In this document: piece by piece, positions 1 to 8,739 of the stretch
Layout: each line of letters opens with the position of its first letter
Position numbering within the stretch: position 1 is the stretch's first letter
Assembly: GCA_000817115.1 (NCBI GenBank)
Contig: JUEO01000003.1
Location: 1-64,000 of the forward strand
DNA from: a marine actinobacterium MedAcidi-G2B
GTDB lineage: Bacteria; Actinomycetota; Acidimicrobiia; Acidimicrobiales; MedAcidi-G1
DNA: 64,000 nucleotides
Reading direction: 5' to 3'
The notes under the pieces: generated by a model
What the model saw: only the letters and a program-made list of their open reading frames with translations
Told to the model about the DNA's origin: nothing
Databases searched by the model: none
Program-made: the position numbers and the translations under genes

Positions 1-193
1 GGGTTCCCGAGGCTAACAAAGATACGTTCGCTGAATTTGGGACAAAATCTGGATGAGTGAGTTGCTGAACCAGTTGCGGATCAACCGCTGCTACTGCTTC
101 CCATCGTGCTTCTATAGTTCCATTTTCTTCAGCATCGTTGATCAGTTTTTGAAGATCACTAAGGGTTTTTGCTTTACTCAATTTATTGTCCAA
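1..193 (-). CDS. N-terminal fragment of an unidentified protein (truncated by window edge)
   Basis: Open reverse frame from TTG at 191-193: (M)DNKLSKAKTLSDLQKLINDAEENGTIEARWEAVAAVDPQLVQQL...; no ATG seen, runs off the window. Confidence 0.4.
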   Translation of the reverse strand, partial: MDNKLSKAKTLSDLQKLINDAEENGTIEARWEAVAAVDPQLVQQLTHPDFVPNSANVSLLASGT

Positions 194-204
194 AATAGTA
201 AAAA

Positions 205-1533
205 TTAAAGATTCAAGCGTTCAGATAAGTATTCAACGAGACCAACTATCGGTATCCGATCCTGAGTCATAGTGTCACGTTCTCTTACCGTTACTGCTTG
301 ATCGTCAAGTGTGTCAAAATCAATAGTCACACAATAAGGGGTTCCTATTTCGTCTTGACGACGGTATCGACGTCCGATCGCTTGAGTCTGGTCATAGTCA
401 CACATCCAGTGAGGCTGCAAGAGTCCCAAAACTTCTTGCGAAGGTTCAATTAATTCGGGTTTCTTCGAAAGAGGCAATACGGCAATTTTGTATGGAGCGA
501 TACGTGGATCAAGACGAAGAACTGTTCGTATGTCATCATTGACTTCTTCTTCATCATAAGCGGCCATAAGGAACGCCATTGCAGCTCGAGTGGCCCCGGC
601 GGCAGGCTCAATGACATAGGGCGTGTACCGCTCGTCGTTATTTGCATCATGATACTCAAGACGACTACCAGAAGCTTCTGAGTGTTGTTTGAGGTCAAAA
701 TCTGTTCTGTTTGCTATTCCTTCAAGTTCATCCCAACCCCAAGGAAAGAGAAATTCGATGTCTGCTGTAGCTGCTGAGTAGTGACTCAACTCATCTTCAG
801 CGTGTTCTTGTAAACGAAGCTTGCTGTCTGGTATACCAAGATCGAGATACCAGTTGTGTCTCTCTTTGCACCAGTAGCGGTACCATTCATCTGCTTCTGC
901 AGGTGGAACAAAGTACTCCATTTCCATTTGTTCAAATTCTCTAGTTCTGAATACAAAGTTTCCAGGTGTAATTTCGTTACGGAAAGATTTACCGATTTGA
1001 GCTATACCAAAAGGTGGCTTTTTCCTGCTGGTATTTAAAACGTTGGCAAAGTTGATAAACATTCCCTGGGCAGTTTCAGGACGTAAGTAAACTTCTGCAC
1101 TCGTATCCACAACCGGTCCAGCCTGTGTTTTGAACATGAGATTAAATTCGCGAGCTTCGGTAAGGCTGCCAGTCTTTCCACATGAAGGACATGTTGTTAG
1201 ATCTTCTAATTTGTCTTCACGGTGCCTTGCTCCGCATTCTTTACAATCCACTAAGGGGTCTGAGAAGTTAGTTAAGTGCCCTGAAGCTTCCCAGATCGCT
1301 GGAGGAGAAAGAATGGAAGCGTCTAAACCCACTACATCTTGGCGTAATTGGACCATAGTCCTCCACCACTGGTCTTTAACGTTTCGTAATAGTTGGACTC
1401 CTATCGGCCCATAATCATAGGTTGATCTAAACCCACCATATATTTCTGCGGATTGGAATATAAAGCCTCGACGTTTTGAGAGGTTTACGACTTTCTCAAA
1501 AAGTGTTTCATCATTAGTAACCATACTCTTCAA
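205..1533 (-). CDS. glyQS: glycyl-tRNA synthetase (class II, GlyQS type)
   Basis: RRGFIFQSAEIYGGFRSTYDYGPIGVQLLRNVKDQWW, LRPETAQGMFINF, IGKSFRNEITPGNFVFRTREFEQMEMEYF. Confidence 0.97.
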   Translation of the reverse strand: MKSMVTNDETLFEKVVNLSKRRGFIFQSAEIYGGFRSTYDYGPIGVQLLRNVKDQWWRTMVQLRQDVVGLDASILSPPAIWEASGHLTNFSDPLVDCKECGARHREDKLEDLTTCPSCGKTGSLTEAREFNLMFKTQAGPVVDTSAEVYLRPETAQGMFINFANVLNTSRKKPPFGIAQIGKSFRNEITPGNFVFRTREFEQMEMEYFVPPAEADEWYRYWCKERHNWYLDLGIPDSKLRLQEHAEDELSHYSAATADIEFLFPWGWDELEGIANRTDFDLKQHSEASGSRLEYHDANNDERYTPYVIEPAAGATRAAMAFLMAAYDEEEVNDDIRTVLRLDPRIAPYKIAVLPLSKKPELIEPSQEVLGLLQPHWMCDYDQTQAIGRRYRRQDEIGTPYCVTIDFDTLDDQAVTVRERDTMTQDRIPIVGLVEYLSERLNL

Positions 1534-1605
1534 GGTTACCCTGCCTGTCTGGTCGGAGGGGGCTGTTCAACGCCATAATGCAATTAAGACTTCAATGGCA
1601 GGCAA

Positions 1606-2151
1606 ATGAAAACGATAAATAATCCAAAAGCAGTTTTGTTTAGACGCGCGACTGCTTGGTCTATCGACGCCTTCTTAATCCTCATTCTCATTTCTGTAGT
1701 GGTAATAACTACTGCAGAACGTTACGACACTCCATCAGGTTTGAGTGAAGAAGAAATATGTAGTCAACTATCAGATGCATCTGACAACTGTCTACAAGTC
1801 TTAGATGAAGTCCTAGTTTTTGATCTTGGAGTTAAGTCTCCTATTTTCTGGATTCCTTTCTTTAGTCTCGTAGTGAACTTTGTAGTACTTACAGGATTTA
1901 CGGGATTCAGCATCGGAAAACTGTTAACAGGCATCCGCGTTGTCAATCGAGAAAATAGAAAGCTACCTGGATTAACTGCTGCGGTTGGGCGTACTTTGCC
2001 TTGGATAGTGGTTACAGCAATTCCTCAAATAGGTTTAGGTTTACTTTTAGTAGAAATTGCGCTCGTTGTCTCGTCTCCTGAAAATAGACGTCTTGGCGAT
2101 CGCATTGCTGGCACAGTAGTCATTAGCCGATCAATAAACCAAGAGGATTAG
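1606..2151 (+). CDS. RDD family membrane protein
   Basis: RRATAWSIDAFLI start, FSIGKLLTGIRVVN, RRLGDRIAGTVVI. Confidence 0.85.
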   Translation: MKTINNPKAVLFRRATAWSIDAFLILILISVVVITTAERYDTPSGLSEEEICSQLSDASDNCLQVLDEVLVFDLGVKSPIFWIPFFSLVVNFVVLTGFTGFSIGKLLTGIRVVNRENRKLPGLTAAVGRTLPWIVVTAIPQIGLGLLLVEIALVVSSPENRRLGDRIAGTVVISRSINQED

Positions 2152-2243
2152 AGCGTTAGCGCCGTAAATGCTAGAAATGATAAATTACAGATGATAAGTT
2201 ACCACTCAGTAACTTACGTAACCTTTAGAGAAATGGTGAACTC

Positions 2244-3005
2244 TTGAAATCCTCTATAGCTACAGCCTTAATGCTTCTTGTCTGTATATCTTGTGCTGGT
2301 GATAGTGGGAGTGGGTCATCTGAAGAAACAATTGCGGGTATTCAGGGCGGACAGCAGGTGGTAAGCCAAGACATAATCGAAGCCGCCCAAGCCCAAAGAG
2401 ATAACAAAAGCGAAACCATTGAAGAAATTGCAGAAGAAGTAGGTGTTCTTTCTGTCGAAGAAGTAGAAGTTGAAGAACTCGTCACAGAAATAGAAGAAGA
2501 AGTTGAAGAAGAAGAGATAGATGTCGCTACCGCTGAAGAAGACCCACTAGAAGGAATCCTGAACGCCCTATCTGTTTTCACCACATGTATAGAAGAAGAA
2601 GGATTTGAATTCGTTGGTGTTCCTGGGCAACCCGGTCCGGACGGTGAAATCCTTAGCCCCGAAGATATTGAACCGGGTTACATTGAAGCACTTCAAAAAT
2701 GTGCAACTCAAAGCAACATTCTTGAATCATTTCAGTCGTATTCAGATTCTCAAGCTAATTTGACTACTGAACAAATAGCTGAAATCAACTTTGGCATACC
2801 AGTCTTTCAAGAATGCATGGAACGCATCGGTTGGGAGGTTGAAGAACCTATCCCAAATGAGCGCGGCCTACTTGAATTTGGTCAAAACGGAACTGGACTT
2901 ACCCCACCTGAAGGCACAGACAATCTTGATCCTGAAGATATCAGTGCATGCCGTAACGAAGCCCAGACTTATACAACAGAGAATTACGTGACAGAGGAAG
3001 AGTAG
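2244..3005 (+). CDS. putative lipoprotein with Glu/Val-rich low-complexity segment
   Basis: Signal peptide and lipobox-like ISCAGD; EEVGVLSVEEVEVEELVTEIEEEVEEEEID; probable TTG start. Confidence 0.7.
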   Translation: MKSSIATALMLLVCISCAGDSGSGSSEETIAGIQGGQQVVSQDIIEAAQAQRDNKSETIEEIAEEVGVLSVEEVEVEELVTEIEEEVEEEEIDVATAEEDPLEGILNALSVFTTCIEEEGFEFVGVPGQPGPDGEILSPEDIEPGYIEALQKCATQSNILESFQSYSDSQANLTTEQIAEINFGIPVFQECMERIGWEVEEPIPNERGLLEFGQNGTGLTPPEGTDNLDPEDISACRNEAQTYTTENYVTEEE

Positions 3006-3013
3006 CTATACCC

Positions 3014-5224
3014 ATGAATAAAAAGCAGAAATGGACATTAAGTGCCATCGGAATAGTTGCAGTTGTTCTTGTAGGTTTATTCGTCTGGCCAGGTATTGGC
3101 AGCGACAATGACTCTTCTTCGAGCGTAAGTGATGGACCAACTTATGTTGTTGCTCCAGTTGAACTGAGAACACTCTCTGACGACATAACCGTGCGCGGCG
3201 AGATTCGCAGAGATCAGCTTCAGCGAATTACTTCAGGAGTTGACGGACAAGTAAGTTCTGTCCTTGTTGATGATGGCGACACAATAAACACTGGAGACGT
3301 ACTTTACGCCATTGATGGTCGTGCTGCGGTTGCAGTTGATGGAGAATTTTCGTTCTTTCGTCGACTAGATGTTGGATCCGATGGTCCAGACGTACTGCAA
3401 CTTGAAACAATTCTTTCTTCCGAAGGTTACGACGTTGGGGTTGTTGATCAGCTCTACACCGAATCAACCCGTGCCGGGCTTCGAGAGTGGCAGATTGATC
3501 GCGGGTATGGAGGCGCTAGTCCTGAGCCAAATGAGAACATCATCGTTTCACTTAGCTCCAACTCTGCTGGCTATAGCATCGGGGCAAAAAACACAGTGGC
3601 TATTGAACTTCAACCAAGTGTCCCCAATCAAGAGTTAACCTCCGATAATTCTGAGGGGCTTGGAGGAGGAGATCATTACGCTAAAAGAGAAATTCGTAAT
3701 CATTTTTATGGATTATCAACCTTTGCCAGTGAGAACAACGGTCCCGTTGTTCAAGTAGACAGACCAAGTGTGGAAGTGACTGTAAGCCCTACATCAGTTG
3801 CGGAAGGAGAAAGCGCTACCTTCACTTTCACCTCCGATATTGCTATGCCTTCCGACACCGTTATTGAATACACGGTTACCGGCTCAGCTACAGCCGATGA
3901 TGATTATGAGGATGACCCGCTAGATGGAAGTTTTGTTTTTCCTCAAGGAACCACAAGTTACACCCTCGCAGTCACAACATTAACCGATGATGTAATTGAA
4001 AACGTTGAAGAGTTAACCATTGGAGTAGGAGATGGATTTAACGTCAACCAAGACTCTGCTTACATACCTGGCCCATTAAATGAAGCAACTCTTGAAATCA
4101 TTAGTCCGGCAGGAGATGTGCAGACAATTGAGGTGAGAGCTACCACTGTTTCTACTTCCGAAGGAGGGAATCTCTCTTTCGAATTTGAAACGGATCTCGT
4201 ACGAAACGAGGAAACCACAATTACTTTCTCTGTCTGGGGTACCGCAATAAGTGGGTCCGACTATTTTGCCGAAGATCTCGAAGTTGACCTCCCAGCAAAT
4301 GCTGAAACAGTGTCCGTTACTTTTCAAACCCGAGATGACAAATGGGTAGAGCAAGATGAGACTCTTTGGGTAACCATCACTTTAAATCCCGATGAGGATT
4401 ATGTCATCGGAACTCAAGAATCTACTTTAGGAACTATCGAATCAAATGATATGCCGGAGTTAACAATTGAAGGCGGTGGGAACGTTGGGGAGGGCGGGAA
4501 CGCTCAGTTCATAATAAAAGCAGATCAACCTGTGGTTGAAGACACCTCGATTAACTACCAGTTGAGAGGAAGCGCTTCTCCTGGTTCAGACTATAAAGAG
4601 CTTCCTGGCACAGTGGTGATGCTTGCCGGAGAGAGCGAAGTTACCGTTCAGATTGAAACTATAGACGATGACGTAATTTTTCTTCCTGGAGATATGGTCG
4701 TAGCTTCTTGGCCGGCACGAATCGGTACAGTTTCAGTCGATGACGGAGAATTCATCCTTCTTGGCCAGCAGGTACTCACACTGACAGAACCCGACTTCAC
4801 GATCACCTTGACTTTGAACCCAACAGACCGAGGAAATCTTCAGGTCGGAATGGCAGTAGAAGTTGAACTACAAGCAAGCGATCAAGATGCCGTTCCGGGA
4901 GTCATCATTGAGTTAGATGAAACTGCGACAGTGAGCGCTGACGGATCTGAACGATACGAAGGTGTAATAGAAACCTCCGAGAGTCTTGATGCAGTTGATG
5001 GCGCAAACGTGAACGTTGATGTCACACGTGAAGAAAAGATTGACGTAATAACTGTCCCAGTTGCTGCAGTTCTTCAAGACGGGCAAGGAAACGACGTTGT
5101 CAGAGTTGTGTTAAGTGATGGAACAACAACTCAAGTACAAGTGGAAGTTGGGCTTTCTGAAGGAGCTTTTGTGGAGATCACTGATGGTCTTACCGGCAAT
5201 GAACTGGTTCTGGTGGAAACGTAA
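3014..5224 (+). CDS. HlyD/MacA-like periplasmic adaptor with peptidoglycan-binding-like domain and Calx-beta-like repeats
   Basis: N-terminal TM; lipoyl-like GQVSSVLVDDGDTINTGDVLYAIDGR; PG_binding_1-like DVLQLETILSSEGYDVGVVDQLYTESTRAGLREWQ; repeats with VAEGESATFTF, TATADDDYE-type and DDVIE-type motifs; C-terminal adaptor beta domain. Confidence 0.75.
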   Translation: MNKKQKWTLSAIGIVAVVLVGLFVWPGIGSDNDSSSSVSDGPTYVVAPVELRTLSDDITVRGEIRRDQLQRITSGVDGQVSSVLVDDGDTINTGDVLYAIDGRAAVAVDGEFSFFRRLDVGSDGPDVLQLETILSSEGYDVGVVDQLYTESTRAGLREWQIDRGYGGASPEPNENIIVSLSSNSAGYSIGAKNTVAIELQPSVPNQELTSDNSEGLGGGDHYAKREIRNHFYGLSTFASENNGPVVQVDRPSVEVTVSPTSVAEGESATFTFTSDIAMPSDTVIEYTVTGSATADDDYEDDPLDGSFVFPQGTTSYTLAVTTLTDDVIENVEELTIGVGDGFNVNQDSAYIPGPLNEATLEIISPAGDVQTIEVRATTVSTSEGGNLSFEFETDLVRNEETTITFSVWGTAISGSDYFAEDLEVDLPANAETVSVTFQTRDDKWVEQDETLWVTITLNPDEDYVIGTQESTLGTIESNDMPELTIEGGGNVGEGGNAQFIIKADQPVVEDTSINYQLRGSASPGSDYKELPGTVVMLAGESEVTVQIETIDDDVIFLPGDMVVASWPARIGTVSVDDGEFILLGQQVLTLTEPDFTITLTLNPTDRGNLQVGMAVEVELQASDQDAVPGVIIELDETATVSADGSERYEGVIETSESLDAVDGANVNVDVTREEKIDVITVPVAAVLQDGQGNDVVRVVLSDGTTTQVQVEVGLSEGAFVEITDGLTGNELVLVET

Positions 5225-6015
5225 TGAACTCAACTGGGTTAAAAGATCCCAACCCGGTAAATTCCCGCCAGACGCAACTCTTCTGTTTAAACGACGTCTA
5301 CAGGATTTATGGTGAAGAACCAGTAGCTGTTCATGCTTTAGATGGAGTTTCTTTAGACATTCACTCCGGCGACTTCATGGCAATAATCGGTCCTTCCGGA
5401 TCAGGAAAATCAACATTGCTTGGGCTTCTTGGTTGTCTTGATTTACCCTCCCGCGGGTCAATAAAAGTTTCTGGCACAGAAGTCACAGAACTAGACGATG
5501 GAGCGCGCTCTAGGTTACGAGGCGACTCTATTGGGTTTGTTTTCCAACAATTTCACCTAATTCCACATTTAACAGCCTTAGGGAACGTAGCGACCGCTCT
5601 TCTCTATCGTGATTTAACCAAAAGTGAAATAAATCAACGTGCATTACAAGCTCTTGACACCGTTGGTCTAGCCGAACGTCATGATCACCGGCCAGTTCAA
5701 CTGTCTGGAGGAGAGCAACAACGAGTTGCCCTTGCGCGAGCAATAGTTACTGACCCGCTGATGATTCTGGCTGATGAACCAACAGGTGCCCTTGACACGA
5801 AAAACGCCAAAATGGTGATGGATATTTTCAAAAATCTTCAGGGGCAAAACCGTGCAGTTGTTCTCGTTACCCACGATCTTGAAATAGCTGAACAGATGGA
5901 CCGGGTTGTTTCTATGCGAGACGGAAAAATCATTGCAGATGATTTACGCGATGAACGTAAACAGTCGTTACAAGATACTTTTTGGGAATCCGGCAGCGGT
6001 TCCAAACTCGAGTGA
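5224..6015 (+). CDS. ABC transporter ATP-binding protein (MacB/LolD-like)
   Basis: Walker [10 protein letters not shown], signature LSGGEQQR, Walker [14 protein letters not shown]; start overlaps previous stop (TAATG). Confidence 0.92.
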   Translation: MNSTGLKDPNPVNSRQTQLFCLNDVYRIYGEEPVAVHALDGVSLDIHSGDFMAIIGPSGSGKSTLLGLLGCLDLPSRGSIKVSGTEVTELDDGARSRLRGDSIGFVFQQFHLIPHLTALGNVATALLYRDLTKSEINQRALQALDTVGLAERHDHRPVQLSGGEQQRVALARAIVTDPLMILADEPTGALDTKNAKMVMDIFKNLQGQNRAVVLVTHDLEIAEQMDRVVSMRDGKIIADDLRDERKQSLQDTFWESGSGSKLE

Positions 6016-6017
6016 CT

Positions 6018-7205
6018 ATGAATTGGTTTCGCGAGATACTCAATGTCGCTATTAGCGGCCTAACGGCAAGAAAAGTCCGTACTTTGCTCATCATGCTTGG
6101 CCCGGTGTTAGGAGCAGCAGGTATTGTTGCTGCCGTTGGATTAAACGAATCCGCAAAAGGGGATGTGCGTCAGACTCTAGAAAGACTTGGCACGAACTTG
6201 ATTGTCGCTTCTGCAGATGGGTCTTTCTCTGCAGGTCAAGCACCAACTCTCCCTGAAGATGCTGTTGAAAGAGCCATGTATGTATCAACAGTTGATCGAG
6301 TAGCTGGAATTACCGAAATAGGTAGTCTCATTGTTCTTCCCTCTCAAGGTGGGAAAGATTTTTTTCGAACGATTCCGATTCCAGTATTAACTAGCGATCA
6401 AACCCTTCTTGACGTCTTAGACGCCAAAATGCTTCACGGTCGATTCATTAACGGGGCCGACGAAAATAACATCTTTCGTTCTGCAGTGATTGGCCAAGAT
6501 CTCGCTAACGACTACCAATATCTTCCTGGTGAAGTGCGAACTATAGACGTAGATGGGGAAACCTATGGAATAGTTGGTGTTCTAGAAAACGTTGATCTCG
6601 TACCAAAACTCGACACCGCGGTGATAATCCCTAAATCTGCAGCTGAGGAAGACTTTGACGTTGAGCAAAAACCAACCACACTTTATGTAAGAGCAACTGA
6701 AGGAAACGTTGACTCAACAGCAGAAGCCTTACCTATGGCCATTAACCTCGGAGGCGACGAAGCAGTTACCGTCGCTGTTCCTTCTGACTTACTCGAAGCT
6801 CAAGGAGCTGTTGATACCACTCTCAGAAACATTCTTTTCTTAATGGGTGGTTTAGCTCTTCTCGTAGGTGGAGTTGGAATAGCAAATGTTATGTCAATTT
6901 CTGTCATTCAACGCTCCGGAGAAATAGGTATCCGTCGCGCTCTTGGACATACAAAAACGACAATAGCTTTACAATTCGTCCTTGAAGCCCTATTTGTGGG
7001 AGTTCTAGGAGGAATCGCAGGAGTGGTAACCGGAGTGTGCGTTATTTATCTTGTCTCTTCAATTCTTGGATGGATAGCGACACTAAACATCCCTCTTTTC
7101 TTAGTTGCAGGAGGCATGGCTTTAATTGTTTCAGTGATCGCCGGCTTGTATCCGGCTTGGAAAGCAGCCCGCCTAGAACCTCTCGAAACATTACGTTTAG
7201 GTTAA
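6018..7205 (+). CDS. MacB/FtsX-family ABC transporter permease
   Basis: MNWFREILNVAISGLTARKVRTLLIMLGPVLGAAGIVA; C-terminal RSGEIGIRRALGHTKTTIALQFVLEA; ATG at 6018 preferred over the longer ORF. Confidence 0.9.
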   Translation: MNWFREILNVAISGLTARKVRTLLIMLGPVLGAAGIVAAVGLNESAKGDVRQTLERLGTNLIVASADGSFSAGQAPTLPEDAVERAMYVSTVDRVAGITEIGSLIVLPSQGGKDFFRTIPIPVLTSDQTLLDVLDAKMLHGRFINGADENNIFRSAVIGQDLANDYQYLPGEVRTIDVDGETYGIVGVLENVDLVPKLDTAVIIPKSAAEEDFDVEQKPTTLYVRATEGNVDSTAEALPMAINLGGDEAVTVAVPSDLLEAQGAVDTTLRNILFLMGGLALLVGGVGIANVMSISVIQRSGEIGIRRALGHTKTTIALQFVLEALFVGVLGGIAGVVTGVCVIYLVSSILGWIATLNIPLFLVAGGMALIVSVIAGLYPAWKAARLEPLETLRLG

Positions 7206-7207
7206 AC

Positions 7208-7227
7208 AGATCAGTTATGTCTGATCT
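7208..7227. terminator. possible bidirectional hairpin between convergent genes
   Basis: AGATCAG-TTATGT-CTGATCT inverted repeat between the permease stop and the recO 3' end. Confidence 0.4.
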
Positions 7228-7934
7228 ATTACTTTTCGACTTCGTAAACGACGTTCTAAATGGAATTCAATCGCTTCGTGAGTGATAGATTCAACTTCTG
7301 CGCACACTTGTTCATCTTTGACTGCTAACGCCATACTGAGCCCTCCTCCGAGAATTGAACGCATAACCGCGACCGATCCTTCTGAGACAGCTCGGCCTCG
7401 ACGACATCTTTCACAAAGCACTCCCCCTTCGTGATAATCAATAGACACAAGTGGCCCATTTGAGTCGCAACGTGTGCACCTATCTAGCTGGGGTTCTAAT
7501 CCTTCGTGAGTAAGGAGTTTCAAGAAAAAAGCTGGAACAACCAATGGTGCTGGATCGCTATCCAAAGTCTTTAATGCGCCAACCAGCATTTCATACCTTC
7601 TTGTATCGCTTACCTGATCTAAAGCGAAATGATCCACTACTTCGAGCATCGCAGAAGCATTAGCGAACAAGTTTGGGTCCGTGCGAAGATTTGCGAAACG
7701 ATCAAGCGTTTCTGCTTGAGTGACTATCCCAAGTTCTCCTCTTCCTTCAAACATTTGAAAAGCCACATGACTTGTTAACTCAAGTCTCCCACCAAATTTG
7801 CTTTTCGTTTTTCGAACACCCTTAACTACCGCTCTGACTTTTCCATGTTCTGCGGTGAGTAAAACCACTATGCGGTCTGATTCTCCTAATCGCCATCCAC
7901 GAAGCACTACCCCTTTGTCGTTGTATTGGCTCAT
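7215..7934 (-). CDS. recO: DNA repair protein RecO
   Basis: GVVLRGWRLGESDRIVVLLTAEHGKVRAVVKGVRKTKSKFGGRLEL; Cys4 zinc-binding-like CTRCDS...CERCRRG. Confidence 0.93.
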   Translation of the reverse strand: MSQYNDKGVVLRGWRLGESDRIVVLLTAEHGKVRAVVKGVRKTKSKFGGRLELTSHVAFQMFEGRGELGIVTQAETLDRFANLRTDPNLFANASAMLEVVDHFALDQVSDTRRYEMLVGALKTLDSDPAPLVVPAFFLKLLTHEGLEPQLDRCTRCDSNGPLVSIDYHEGGVLCERCRRGRAVSEGSVAVMRSILGGGLSMALAVKDEQVCAEVESITHEAIEFHLERRLRSRKVIDQT

Positions 7935-7936
7935 AA

Positions 7937-8659
7937 TTAGGTTTCAGATACTCCGCCGTATCGACGATCCCGATCTTGATACTCTTTGATCGCCGTGAAA
8001 AGATTTTCACGTCGAAAATCAGGCCAAAGCACTTCTGAAAATACGAGTTCGCTGTAAGCAATCTCCCAAAGAAGAAAATTTGACACCCGGTACTCTCCCG
8101 AAGTGCGTATCACGAGATCTGGGTCCGGAATAGTCGAATCGTAAAGATACCGATTTATAGTTTTTTCCGTTATACGTGTGGAAGACATTCCTGTATCAAC
8201 AATTTGTTTCACCGCATCAACGATTTCAGCCCGTCCTCCATAATTGAATGCAATAGTGAAAGTAAGCCCAGTATTTTTCTTTGTCAGGTTTTCTGCTTCT
8301 TCCATGCGGCGTATTAGTCGTTTTGGAACTTGACGATTTCTACGGCCAATAAATCGTATGCGTACATTCCGTTCGTGTAACTCATCTTGTCTCTCTAAAA
8401 GAATTTTTTCGTTGAAGTTGAGAAGAAACTGCACTTCCTCAGGTGGCCTTGACCAGTTTTCTGTTGAAAAAGCAAACACGGTGAACCATTTGACTCCAAG
8501 GTCATCTGCACCTTCGAGAACATCCATTAGGGATTGCTCTCCGGCAGTGTGACCTTCAGTTCGGGGCAATTTACGTTTTTCCGCCCATCGTCCATTTCCA
8601 TCCATCACTGCAGCGATGTGGGTGGGAACCCTTGAGGGATCTAAATCAGAAATCTTCAC
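7937..8659 (-). CDS. uppS: undecaprenyl/polyprenyl diphosphate synthase
   Basis: PTHIAAVMDGNGRWAEKRKLPRTEGHTAGEQ, FAFSTENWSRP, DLVIRTSGEYRVSNFLLWEIAYSELVF. Confidence 0.96.
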   Translation of the reverse strand: MKISDLDPSRVPTHIAAVMDGNGRWAEKRKLPRTEGHTAGEQSLMDVLEGADDLGVKWFTVFAFSTENWSRPPEEVQFLLNFNEKILLERQDELHERNVRIRFIGRRNRQVPKRLIRRMEEAENLTKKNTGLTFTIAFNYGGRAEIVDAVKQIVDTGMSSTRITEKTINRYLYDSTIPDPDLVIRTSGEYRVSNFLLWEIAYSELVFSEVLWPDFRRENLFTAIKEYQDRDRRYGGVSET

Positions 8660-8739
8660 ATATGAAACTTACCTTCTCTTTTACCAATGAACCGCACCTT
8701 AAGCACCAAGAATTGAACTTAACCATCTACTCTCTAGAC

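Noticed and set aside
2440-2530. GAAGAA-rich tract as a DNA repeat element
   Set aside because: Explained by Glu-rich low-complexity coding sequence in the lipoprotein.
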